A stretch of DNA of 38,278 nt, from assembly GCA_004297765.1 (NCBI GenBank), contig SCTZ01000158.1:1-38278 (forward strand), written 5' to 3'. Shown here piece by piece: positions 7,714-14,587 of the stretch. Positions within the stretch are counted from its first letter, which is position 1; each line of letters starts with the position of its first letter. The stretch is from Chloroflexota bacterium (GTDB lineage: Bacteria; Chloroflexota; Dehalococcoidia; FW602-bin16). The position numbers were made by a program, and so were the translations under genes. The notes beneath the pieces were generated by a model. That model searched no databases. It saw only the letters and a list, made by a program, of their open reading frames with translations, and was not told the DNA's origin.

Positions 7714-8633
7714 AGCCGATCCCCTGGTGATAGTCGTCTGTGGGCCTCGCGTGCGCGCTCATCCGCGGCAGACGCGCCGTACTTCCCCAACATGGTCCGC
7801 GATCGCCACCCGGCCAGGCGCATGAGATCGCCCTCCTGCCCGCCAGCGGCTAGCCACTGGTGCGCGAAGGTATGTCGGAACAAATGAGCATGCAACCCTG
7901 GCGGCAGCGCGGCCTCGTTTGCCCGTCGTCGCAACATGGTGGCAATTCCGCTTTCCCTGAGCGCCGCGTTCCCCGTCTGGCTCAGCCAGAGTGCAGGAAG
8001 GTCGGCGAGGCGATGCTGAGCGCGCACCCGTAGGTAACGATCGAGGGCTTGGGCTGTCTTCCGTCCGAAGGCACAGGCGCGCGGTCGTCGCCCCTTGCCG
8101 AGCACATGGACCACGTTCATGTCAAAGTCGACATCCTGCACGTTCAAGCCTAGGCATTCCGCCCGCCGCATGCCGCTATCCACCAGCAGGCGAATCATGG
8201 CCATGTCGCGCCGTGCCGCGAAGTCCCGCCCCTCGCATGCCTTCAGGAGTCGCCGTAGCTGATCCTCGGTCAGCACCGGGGGAGGGCTCTCCGGTATGTG
8301 CGGCGCCTTCATGCGGACCATCGGGCTCTCGCGGATCTCGCCCTCTTCAATGCACCACTTGAAGAACGCTTGCAAGCCACGAAAGAAGGTTGACGCCGTC
8401 GTGGGCTTGTTGCGCGCCAGCACGTCGGAAAGATAGCTCTCGATGTGCTCGCGGCTCAGAGCCTCCACATGTCGCGGCATGCCTCGTGCCGCCAAGTGAT
8501 GGTCGAGCTGATGGACGGCGTACAGGTAGATACTGATGGTGCTTGGCGCGCGGTTCGTAGCCAGGAGCGAACGGCGGAAGCTCTCGGACAGAGATTCCAG
8601 GCTGGACAAAGCGCTGGCAGTAGAGGCGGGCAA
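7710..8633 (-). CDS. Tyrosine recombinase / integrase (XerC/D-like)
   Basis: The 307-residue product has the two-domain layout of the family. The N-terminal SAM-like core-binding domain (residues about 12-100) contains [21 protein letters not shown]. The catalytic domain follows with Arg in DSGMRRAE, Lys in [18 protein letters not shown] giving His and Arg, Trp in GWRS at the second His position, and the nucleophile Tyr in MLGKYGA. It should integrate and excise the element at a short core sequence through a 3'-phosphotyrosine intermediate. The start is TTG at 8633, seven bases after AGGAGGT; a very good promoter lies just upstream. It is probably full length and active. Confidence 0.95.
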   Translation of the reverse strand: MPASTASALSSLESLSESFRRSLLATNRAPSTISIYLYAVHQLDHHLAARGMPRHVEALSREHIESYLSDVLARNKPTTASTFFRGLQAFFKWCIEEGEIRESPMVRMKAPHIPESPPPVLTEDQLRRLLKACEGRDFAARRDMAMIRLLVDSGMRRAECLGLNVQDVDFDMNVVHVLGKGRRPRACAFGRKTAQALDRYLRVRAQHRLADLPALWLSQTGNAALRESGIATMLRRRANEAALPPGLHAHLFRHTFAHQWLAAGGQEGDLMRLAGWRSRTMLGKYGASAADERAREAHRRLSPGDRL

Positions 8634-8661
8634 AGCACGTACCTCCTGACCGTTTTGTCCA

Positions 8662-8690
8662 ATTATATGCTATTTAAGCGCTGTGGTCAA
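8662..8690 (-). promoter_or_regulatory. Strong promoter of the recombinase gene
   Basis: On the minus strand TTGACC (8690-8685), exactly 17 bp and TATAAT (8667-8662) give a near-consensus sigma70 promoter. The transcript would start near 8654 and reach the AGGAGGT at 8647-8641. An imperfect dyad with AGACGC and GCGTCT arms lies just upstream (about 8696-8738). The rest of the 8691-8866 gap shows no gene and should contain the element boundary. Confidence 0.8.
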
Positions 8691-8866
8691 GTGCCAGACG
8701 CGCTGTATATCGGATAAGTGGCGTCTGCATGCGGGCTGAGCGGATGCGGGATCTAGGATAAAACAAAGCTTAAGGCAGGGTTAGCGTTTTTCTCTAGCGG
8801 GTCGACTTCCCTTGCCGTGACATCGCGCTCCCTATCGCGATGCCGCACGCGCTGCCCGGTCGGGCG

Positions 8867-9223
8867 TCACCGCAAGAGTGCTTTGACGCGGACGAGCAAC
8901 TCGTCGAAGGCGAACGGCTTAATCAGGTAGTCGTCAGCGCCGCTTTCGAAGCCGGCTACTCTATCGGGAACTGTACGTCTGGCTGTGAGTATCAGAACGG
9001 GCACATCGCTGAATGCACGCAAGCGGCGGCACGTCTCCAATCCGTCGATGCCTGGTAGCGTCAGGTCAAGGACAACCAGATCGACGGGCTGGCACCGCAG
9101 CTTCTCCAAGGCCTCCTCGCCACTCTCACTTAGGAACAGAGAATAGCCCTCCAAGCCCAGCCCTCGCCGGAGCAGTTTGAGTATCTCAGGGTCGTCGTCC
9201 ACTAGTAGAATACGTTCTTGCAC
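8867..9223 (-). CDS. Response regulator receiver protein lacking an output domain, 118 aa
   Basis: The start chosen is GTG at 9223, six bases after GGAGG; the longer upstream frame has no family resemblance. The 118-residue product is one complete CheY-like receiver: VDDDPE with the acidic pair near residues 8-9, the phospho-acceptor Asp in VVLDLTLPG (about residue 52), the switch Thr in LILTARR and Lys in LIKPFAF. It closely matches OmpR/PhoB-family receivers and stops at [11 protein letters not shown], exactly where the linker to the winged helix normally begins. What follows in frame is short and not a recognisable winged helix. The gene therefore looks cut off at the side facing the integrated element, although a free-standing receiver cannot be excluded. 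It is divergent from resB. Confidence 0.8.
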   Translation of the reverse strand: MQERILLVDDDPEILKLLRRGLGLEGYSLFLSESGEEALEKLRCQPVDLVVLDLTLPGIDGLETCRRLRAFSDVPVLILTARRTVPDRVAGFESGADDYLIKPFAFDELLVRVKALLR

Positions 9224-9422
9224 ACGTGGCCTCCGCGCGATTCGTTTCGGAAACCAACTGGGACAGTCCACGAGACAACACGCTATACGATCAGTCGCCG
9301 CGATTGTTCGGCTGAGATTGAGACGATATCCATCATGCATCCGCAAGATTAAGGGCGCATGATCGAGAGATTAGGAGCCAATGAGAAACACATCAATCTA
9401 TTATTCTGAGCCGCGCTGTCAA

Positions 9423-9478
9423 ACTTTCATGCAGTTCTAATGCGCATCTCATGCCGCCTTAATAGTAACCGTCTATGC
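9423..9478 (+). promoter_or_regulatory. Four 11-bp operator repeats plus -10 box upstream of resB
   Basis: Four direct repeats with an 11-bp period start at 9423 (CTTTCAT), 9434 (TTCTAAT), 9445 (ATCTCAT) and 9456 (CCTTAAT). Ten bases after the last heptamer is TATGCT (9473-9478), a plausible -10 box, so the last repeats occupy the -35 region. This is the layout of promoters activated by OmpR/PhoB-type regulators. The same array occurs at 11407 and 24271. The rest of the gap 9224-9704 shows no convincing gene; the leader to the resB ATG would be about 220 bases. Confidence 0.7.
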
Positions 9479-9704
9479 TTGGAGTGGCCGATTCCGTCGG
9501 CACTGCGGTTGGCCGATGTCTAGTCCGGATGCAGGCCCCGGGAATCGCCGCCATCTGGCGAGTCGCGGGCATGTCCACACATGTTGTCGACATGAACAGG
9601 AATAGCAACGTCCGCGACACTGAGGTCGGCGGCATGAGTCACAACGCGGTGAGCGAAGAAACTGTCGAAGAGCATGAAGATCTCATGTGAGAAGGACACG
9701 CAAA

Positions 9705-11201
9705 ATGGCAGATGATAGCAATACGAGAAAGCCGTCCGGTCCTGGGGTCATGGAAAGAACCCAGGGAGTGAAAACGAGCGCAGTTGCGGATGCCAAGGCA
9801 AGGGCACGTCCTGCACGCCAGGACGATATCGCCGATCGGGCCTGGCGCTTTTTCTGCTCTATGCGCCTGGCCCTGATCTTGATCCTCGTGATAACGGCGG
9901 CCGTCTTCATCGGGACCCTACTCGACCAGGCCCCCGGGGTATTGACCGCGAGCGACTACGCCAACTGGCTAAGCCGCGAGCGGCTCAAGTACGGTCCATA
10001 CACGGACATCTTGAGCGCGTTGCAGCTCTTCATTATCTACAATTCGGCCTGGTTCCGGGGGCTCCTGGCCCTGCTCCTTATGAACATCTTCATCTGCACG
10101 GTCAACCGCTGGAATGGCATCTGGACACTCATCACCCATCCCCACATCCGCATGAACGAGAGCTTTTTCCAGAAGGCCGGGCGCCGGGCGGAGTTCACCG
10201 CGCAGAAGTCTCCGGGGGAGGCGCGCGAGGAAGTTGTCCAGGCCCTGAGCAAACACCGCTACCGCGTCTTGCAGGAGGAAACTGCGGCGGGGGTCCATCT
10301 CTACGCCGACAAGAATCGCTGGTTCAAGCTAGGCACCTTCCTAACGCATATCAGCTTTGTCGTACTGCTCATCGGAATCCTGCTATACGTGGTCTTCGGC
10401 TTCCGGGAGACGGGCTTCGCCATTCCCGAGGGCTCGACGCGTGCCCTCGGCTACGGCACCAATATCGACGTGCGCGCGGATGCCTTTGCCGACGAGTACT
10501 ACCCGGAGGGACCGCCCAAGGACTACCGGAGCGATCTGGTCATCTTCGACAATGGACGGGAGGTAGCACGGAAGACCATTCATGTCAACGATCCGCTAGA
10601 GTATAACGGCGTGCGCTTTTACCAGTCCTTCTTCGGACAGGCGGCCATTATCACGGTAAAGGACCCCCAGGGCCAAGTTCTCCATAGCGATGGCGTGGCC
10701 CTTGCCTGGCGCAGCACTCGGGATGAAAAAAGAAGTGTAGGCTCATTTGACGTACCGTCCAAGGGATTGACAGTCTTCGTAGTGGGACCGCGATCGGGTG
10801 AGCGGGATTCTCTCATCCCAGCAGGCGAGGTGCGCCTGGAAATCTACCCGCAGAACAGCCAGTCGCCTCTTGCCGCGGAGAACGTGGCGGTGGGCAAGAG
10901 CAAAACGATCGGCGGGCTGGAGTACACCTTCGAGCGCGAGAAGCAGTTCACAGGGCTCCAGGTTTCCAAGGACCCCGGCAACTTCTTCATCTGGCTGGCC
11001 TCGACGCTGTTAGTGATCGGTTGCATGGCCGTCTTCTACTTCCCGCATCGGCGCCTCTGGATATTATGCCACCAGGATGAGAATGGACGCACCAAGGTCA
11101 TGGTTGGAGCACAGAAGGGCCGGGACCTGGCTTTTGCCGGCGAGTTTGCCCAGATCAAGGATGATCTCGCCGCCCGATTAGTGCCGCGCGGTACACGATA
11201 G
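9705..11201 (+). CDS. resB: Cytochrome c biogenesis protein ResB/Ccs1
   Basis: The start chosen is ATG at 9705, nine bases after AGAAGG; a GTG at 9687 is in frame but lacks a site. The 498-residue membrane protein has a polar N-terminal tail of about 50 residues, TM1 (FFCSMRLALILILVITAAVF), TM2 (about residues 118-135), TM3 (ISFVVLLIGILLYVVFGF), a large extracytoplasmic domain and a last TM (FIWLASTLLVIGCMAVFYFP) ending in PHRRLW, typical of ResB. In System II, ResB forms the cytochrome c synthetase with ResC/CcsA and delivers haem to apocytochromes. No ResC neighbour is present; the closest WWD-motif proteins here are CcmF and CcmC. It is monocistronic, ending at the hairpin 11234-11271. Confidence 0.92.
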   Translation: MADDSNTRKPSGPGVMERTQGVKTSAVADAKARARPARQDDIADRAWRFFCSMRLALILILVITAAVFIGTLLDQAPGVLTASDYANWLSRERLKYGPYTDILSALQLFIIYNSAWFRGLLALLLMNIFICTVNRWNGIWTLITHPHIRMNESFFQKAGRRAEFTAQKSPGEAREEVVQALSKHRYRVLQEETAAGVHLYADKNRWFKLGTFLTHISFVVLLIGILLYVVFGFRETGFAIPEGSTRALGYGTNIDVRADAFADEYYPEGPPKDYRSDLVIFDNGREVARKTIHVNDPLEYNGVRFYQSFFGQAAIITVKDPQGQVLHSDGVALAWRSTRDEKRSVGSFDVPSKGLTVFVVGPRSGERDSLIPAGEVRLEIYPQNSQSPLAAENVAVGKSKTIGGLEYTFEREKQFTGLQVSKDPGNFFIWLASTLLVIGCMAVFYFPHRRLWILCHQDENGRTKVMVGAQKGRDLAFAGEFAQIKDDLAARLVPRGTR

Positions 11202-11233
11202 ACTACTGCCACTCGATGGTCGTGCGTATCAAT

Positions 11234-11271
11234 AGTCATAGGAGGTGGACGGCTGTCCACCTCCTATGACT
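11234..11271 (+). terminator. Strong hairpin terminator after resB
   Basis: A perfect 17-bp inverted repeat (arms 11234-11250 and 11255-11271) with a GGCT loop follows the resB stop by 32 bases and is followed by a short T-rich stretch (TTGTT). It should end the resB transcript, separating it from the next promoter at 11407. The rest of the gap up to 11500 holds only that promoter. Confidence 0.75.
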
Positions 11272-11406
11272 TTGTTGACAGAAGCGATTTCCTCGCGTCA
11301 GCCTCAACTCAGACTCTCCCCGGTACAGCGGGCCGCGGCCATGGATCATGCGCCTCGCGAACGTTGGTCCGCGACTTGTTTCTCCTAAGATCTCTCGCAC
11401 CCCAAA

Positions 11407-11462
11407 CTCTCAGCACATCCTAATCTGGTCCTCAGTTCTTTCTCAGCCATGTTTGTGATCAT
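11407..11462 (+). promoter_or_regulatory. Four 11-bp operator repeats plus -10 box upstream of the HMA membrane protein
   Basis: Repeats of 11-bp period start at 11407 (CTCTCAG), 11418 (TCCTAAT), 11429 (TCCTCAG) and 11440 (TTCTCAG). Ten bases after the last heptamer is GATCAT (11457-11462), a 4/6 match to the -10 consensus. Number, period and spacing are identical to the array before resB. The leader to the ATG at 11501 is short. Confidence 0.7.
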
Positions 11463-11500
11463 AGGGTCAAAGAGCGCGGCCTCACATGGAGGAAAAGCTG

Positions 11501-12256
11501 ATGAGCTCGCCGAGTACTGGTCACTCACTCGCCGCCGACGGAGGCACGGTGGAGGCTGTGTTCGCCATCGGGGGCATGACCTGCGGCTCCTGCGTGCGTC
11601 ACGTTCGCGCAGCCCTCGAGGGCGTGACGGGGGTAACGAGCGCCGAAGTCAACCTGGAACGGGGGAACGCCCGTGTCCGCTATGCGGCCGGCGCAGTAGC
11701 GACATCCGACCTGTTCGAGGCTGTACGCCAGGCGGGATACCAGGCATCCGAAGAGGGACAGTTGGCGCTGGCAAATGCCTCACCCGCTATCGGAAGGACA
11801 TCGAGGGTCTGGTTGTTGCGGCCGCTTACCGCAGGTATTCTGAGTGCGGGGGTTCTAACCGCATTCTACATTGCCATAGTCACAGTGCTTCAGGGCTGGT
11901 CCCACGCGCTCGAGTTGGTGACGGGCGATTGGTATTTCGTCGGCGCCATCGCCGTGGGCTTCGGCGTGCAGGTCGGGCTCTTCGTCCATATGCGGCGGCT
12001 CCAGAAGTTGCGCAGGTCTCGTTCGTCCACTGCGCTCACAGGCGCCGGGACCGGGACCTCAACGGTAGCCATGCTAGCCTGCTGCGCGCACCACGCCACC
12101 GACGTGCTGCCACTGATCGGCCTATCCGGCGCCGCGGTCTTCTTGACTGACTACCGGATACCTTTCATGTTGCTTGGGATCGCAACCAATCTCGTGGGCA
12201 TCGTTGTAATGCTGCGCCTGCTACGCAAGCACAGTGCTCTGGGGTGTGCAACGTAG
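11501..12256 (+). CDS. HMA-domain membrane protein, probable metal chaperone/transporter
   Basis: The ATG at 11501 is preferred because GGAGG (11488-11492) lies eight bases upstream; the ATG at 11486 would put that site inside the gene. The 251-residue product has an N-terminal HMA domain with the metal motif GMTCGSC near residues 25-31, then four hydrophobic segments. The third carries a conspicuous LACCAHHATDVLPLIGLSG motif with adjacent Cys and His pairs. HMA domains bind soft metals such as Cu(I) or Hg(II), so the fused membrane part probably receives or passes on the ion. It lies between resB and the ccm operon, which would fit a copper or redox-metal role. The membrane family is unnamed to me. 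Confidence 0.82.
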   Translation: MSSPSTGHSLAADGGTVEAVFAIGGMTCGSCVRHVRAALEGVTGVTSAEVNLERGNARVRYAAGAVATSDLFEAVRQAGYQASEEGQLALANASPAIGRTSRVWLLRPLTAGILSAGVLTAFYIAIVTVLQGWSHALELVTGDWYFVGAIAVGFGVQVGLFVHMRRLQKLRRSRSSTALTGAGTGTSTVAMLACCAHHATDVLPLIGLSGAAVFLTDYRIPFMLLGIATNLVGIVVMLRLLRKHSALGCAT

Positions 12257-12302
12257 GATCGCCAGTCGCTAGTTGGTTCATCCACCAAGTCCTTTGTGCT
12301 TT

Positions 12303-12412
12303 CGTAGTGGCGGACCGCTCGCCAGAGTCGAGTCTGCGACCGTGTCCGCCAGGGGCGGGGTAGGGCGCGGCCCCCGCCCCGCCCCTGGCGGACAGAGCCG
12401 TCCGCCACTACG
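12303..12412. repeat. Nested palindromic element (MITE/REP-like), 110 bp
   Basis: Perfect 13-bp terminal inverted repeats (CGTAGTGGCGGAC at 12303-12315 and its complement at 12400-12412) enclose a second, perfect 17-bp inverted repeat (12344-12360 and 12377-12393) with a 16-base GC-rich loop. Both repeats share GTCCGCCA. The structure is that of a non-autonomous palindromic repeat; it fills the gap between the HMA gene and the ccm operon and may also terminate transcription. The rest of the gap 12257-12539 shows no gene. Confidence 0.75.
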
Positions 12413-12539
12413 GATGTCGATTAGAGGTGGTAGATGCACCACGAAGTAGGGTTCGGTAGGGTGGGAGATGGCATCAAAGGACACAACGCCAGTGTTCAGT
12501 GGACGAAAGCCAAGACAATGACGTTAGGGAGGTCCACCC

Positions 12540-13454
12540 ATGAAGTGGCTGATATTGTCGATCGTATTGGTGGGGCTGATGCTGGTGGGCGCGGTGCCGG
12601 CGGCCGCGGAGCCCGACGTGGCCAGCATCAGCGACCTGACGGTTTCCGTATGGCCGGAGTACGACGAGCCCCGCGTTCTCGTCATGTACGAGGGCAAGCT
12701 TCGACCGAATGTTAGCTTGCCCCAGAAAGTGCGCTTCCGAGTGCCCAAAGAGGCCGAGGTCAGCGAAGCCTGCGGGCTGAAGAAACCCGACGACGAGCAC
12801 CTTTGCCAGCTCTATGAGACGGCAGTCGACGGCGACTGGCTAATCGTCAGCTATGAGCTGCCGGTGCCCGACTTCTTCATGCAGGTCTACTACAATCCTG
12901 TCTCCGGCTCCGGGCAGCGCGCAATGGACTTCGACTTCTCATCCATCTACCCGGTGGATAATCTGCAGATCGGCGTCCAGCAGCCGGCTCGCAGCAGCGA
13001 CTTCGCTGTCACGCCGGTCAGCCAGCGGACGATTACGGACCAGCAGGGCTTCAAATACCTCCTGTATGAGTTCAAGGGACTGCCTGCCGACAAAACGGTG
13101 GACCTGAAGATCAATTACACCAAACCCGATTCCCAGCCCTCGGTGGCCAAGCAGCAGCAGGGTAGCGCGACCGCTAGCGCAACTGCTGATTCCTCGCGGC
13201 TGTTCTGGATCATTGTGGTGGTGGTAATGATGGGCGCTATTGCGCTGGTGCTGGTGCGGCAGCACCTGCGTGGCAGAGTTGAGCCAGCTTCCGCCATGGC
13301 CTGGCAGGGCACAGGATCAATGCGCGGCGCCGCTGTGGTCCCACGCCCTGCAGCGATCGCCTCTCGCGCCTTCTGTACGCAGTGTGGAAATCGGCTACGG
13401 ACGGGAGATCGCTTTTGCTCCGGCTGCGGTGCCGGAACGGGAGGTGCGCGATGA
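12540..13454 (+). CDS. Secreted-domain, single-TM protein with C-terminal zinc ribbon, 304 aa
   Basis: It starts with ATG at 12540 after AGGGAGGT. Residues 1-24 form a signal peptide (LVGLMLVGAVPAAAEPDV). About 190 extracytoplasmic residues of beta-rich character follow, then a TM segment near residues 221-245 (WIIVVVVMMGAIALVLV) and a cytoplasmic tail ending in a zinc ribbon, FCTQCGNRL and FCSGCGAG. It is first in the cytochrome c maturation run and overlaps the next gene as ATGA. I do not recognise the external domain. Its placement with ccmE/ccmF suggests a role in haem or apocytochrome handling with a cytoplasmic sensing module; this is inference. Confidence 0.78.
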   Translation: MKWLILSIVLVGLMLVGAVPAAAEPDVASISDLTVSVWPEYDEPRVLVMYEGKLRPNVSLPQKVRFRVPKEAEVSEACGLKKPDDEHLCQLYETAVDGDWLIVSYELPVPDFFMQVYYNPVSGSGQRAMDFDFSSIYPVDNLQIGVQQPARSSDFAVTPVSQRTITDQQGFKYLLYEFKGLPADKTVDLKINYTKPDSQPSVAKQQQGSATASATADSSRLFWIIVVVVMMGAIALVLVRQHLRGRVEPASAMAWQGTGSMRGAAVVPRPAAIASRAFCTQCGNRLRTGDRFCSGCGAGTGGAR

Positions 13455-14017
13455 CACCGGAGTTAGCAGCGGCCGAGGCGCGGAGCAGAGCAACAACCCG
13501 TCGAAAGCGCAATCCTATGATCTTCTGGTTGCAGGCGCTCATTGTTGCGCTGATCGTAGCGGCCGTTGGAGCCGGCCTGTACCAACTGACCATCGAGCAG
13601 ACAGGGTCCGACCAGGCTCTTGCGGTGCCTGGGTTAATTGGCGGCTATCGACTCACGGACGTGGTGCGCGGTGAAGAGGCGATCACACAGTTGCGCCAAC
13701 TGCATGGAAAAGACATCGGTATGACTGCCGGTTGGATTGGCTTCTACCAGCAGAATGCAACGGTGTGGGTCGCCGCGGCCGGGAGCGAAGCGCAGGCCAC
13801 TCAACTACTCGATTCCATGAATCGGCGGATCGGGGCGGGCAATGGGCCCTTCACGAATCTGCAGCAGCAGAACGTGAACGGCCAGACGATATACACCGTG
13901 GTCGGCCAGGGACAGCGGCACTACTACTATCAGCAGGGCAAGCTCGTCATCTGGCTGGCGGCACCCAAGGGTGGAGAGGAGCGCTTTCTCGCGGGCGCTC
14001 TTGAGGCTATACGCTAG
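13451..14017 (+). CDS. Membrane-anchored accessory protein of the ccm operon, 188 aa
   Basis: The ATG at 13451 overlaps the previous stop (ATGA). The protein has a basic cytoplasmic start (ARSRATTRRKRNP), one TM segment at about residues 24-43 (IFWLQALIVALIVAAVGAGL) and an external domain of about 140 residues containing SDQALAVPGLIGGYRLTDVV and a Gln/Tyr-rich stretch (GQRHYYYQQG). It has no Cys or haem motif. Coupling with the zinc-ribbon protein before it and ccmE after it suggests it works in the maturation complex, but no known family is recognised. Confidence 0.75.
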   Translation: MTPELAAAEARSRATTRRKRNPMIFWLQALIVALIVAAVGAGLYQLTIEQTGSDQALAVPGLIGGYRLTDVVRGEEAITQLRQLHGKDIGMTAGWIGFYQQNATVWVAAAGSEAQATQLLDSMNRRIGAGNGPFTNLQQQNVNGQTIYTVVGQGQRHYYYQQGKLVIWLAAPKGGEERFLAGALEAIR

Positions 14018-14065
14018 GATGCGCGCGGCACGACATGACGCGCTGCACCAAGGAGGTTGACGACG

Positions 14066-14521
14066 ATGTACAACACTCAGGCGGCAGAGGGTGTCGCCTC
14101 GCCCAGGGTAAAGCGGAAGTCGCTGCTGGCGCGCAAGAAGTTCCTCATCGGGAGCCTGGTGGTCGTTCTCGGCATTGCCTATCTGGTCTACTCCGGCATT
14201 CAGAGCACGATGATGTACTACCTAACTCCCAGCGAGCTGTTGGCCCAAGGCCCGGCGGCTTACGGAGAGCAGTTGCGGCTCTCCGGTTTGGTCAAGCCGG
14301 ATTCCGTGCAGTCAGAGCCCAAGACTATGACCTTGCGCTTCACCGTGATGGACGAGAAAGCCCCGGGCACGACGATGCCGGTCGTCTACAAAGGAGTAGT
14401 GCCAGACAGCTTCAAGCCCGATGCCGAGGTCGTCTTGGAGGGCAAGCTGTCGAGTGAAGGGGTATTCGAGGCGAATACCCTTTTGGCAAAGTGTCCCACA
14501 AAGTACGTGCCCGGCACTTAG
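14066..14521 (+). CDS. ccmE: Haem chaperone CcmE, CxxxY type
   Basis: The ATG at 14066 lies nine bases after AGGAGG; the TTG at 14057 directly abuts that site and is rejected. The 151-residue protein has an N-terminal anchor (residues about 29-48) and the OB-fold of CcmE: LRLSGLVKPDSV, then MTLRFTVMD, then VVYKGVVPDSFKPDAEVVLEGKL, and LLAKCPTKYVPG at the end. The haem-binding histidine of classical CcmE (HxxxY) is replaced by Cys143, giving C143-x3-Y147, the variant known from archaea and some deltaproteobacteria. CcmE takes haem exported with CcmC's help and hands it to CcmF for attachment to apocytochrome c. It lies directly upstream of ccmF. Confidence 0.92.
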   Translation: MYNTQAAEGVASPRVKRKSLLARKKFLIGSLVVVLGIAYLVYSGIQSTMMYYLTPSELLAQGPAAYGEQLRLSGLVKPDSVQSEPKTMTLRFTVMDEKAPGTTMPVVYKGVVPDSFKPDAEVVLEGKLSSEGVFEANTLLAKCPTKYVPGT

Positions 14522-14587
14522 AGCTAGCGGGTCCGAGCGCCCCGGCATTGGCGTCGGGAGCATCTTTACGTACTCTAGGAGGATCAC

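Larger units (their letters stand above)
1..8690 (-). mobile_element. Integrated phage-like element, one end (recombinase side)
   Basis: Every gene from the window edge to 8633 is on the minus strand and the set is typical of a prophage or satellite: tyrosine recombinase, zinc-finger primase, D5/P4-type primase-helicase, excisionase-like HTH protein and many small uncharacterised CxxC proteins. The recombinase lies at the chromosomal side, so the attachment site is expected between its promoter (8690) and the response-regulator remnant that ends at 8867. No tRNA gene or duplicated core site can be recognised, and the other end is outside the window, so the boundary is an inference. Three minus-strand promoters (8662-8690, 7184-7212, 2032-2060) divide it into transcription units. 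Confidence 0.75.

Noticed and set aside
8867..8869. TGA at the end of the receiver gene as another selenocysteine codon
   Set aside because: The following frame has no homology to a winged helix, the position is not a Cys in the family, and no comparable hairpin was seen.
9475..9690. 71-codon plus-strand frame upstream of resB
   Set aside because: Its ATG falls inside the proposed -10 box, it lacks a ribosome binding site, and the product has no recognisable features.
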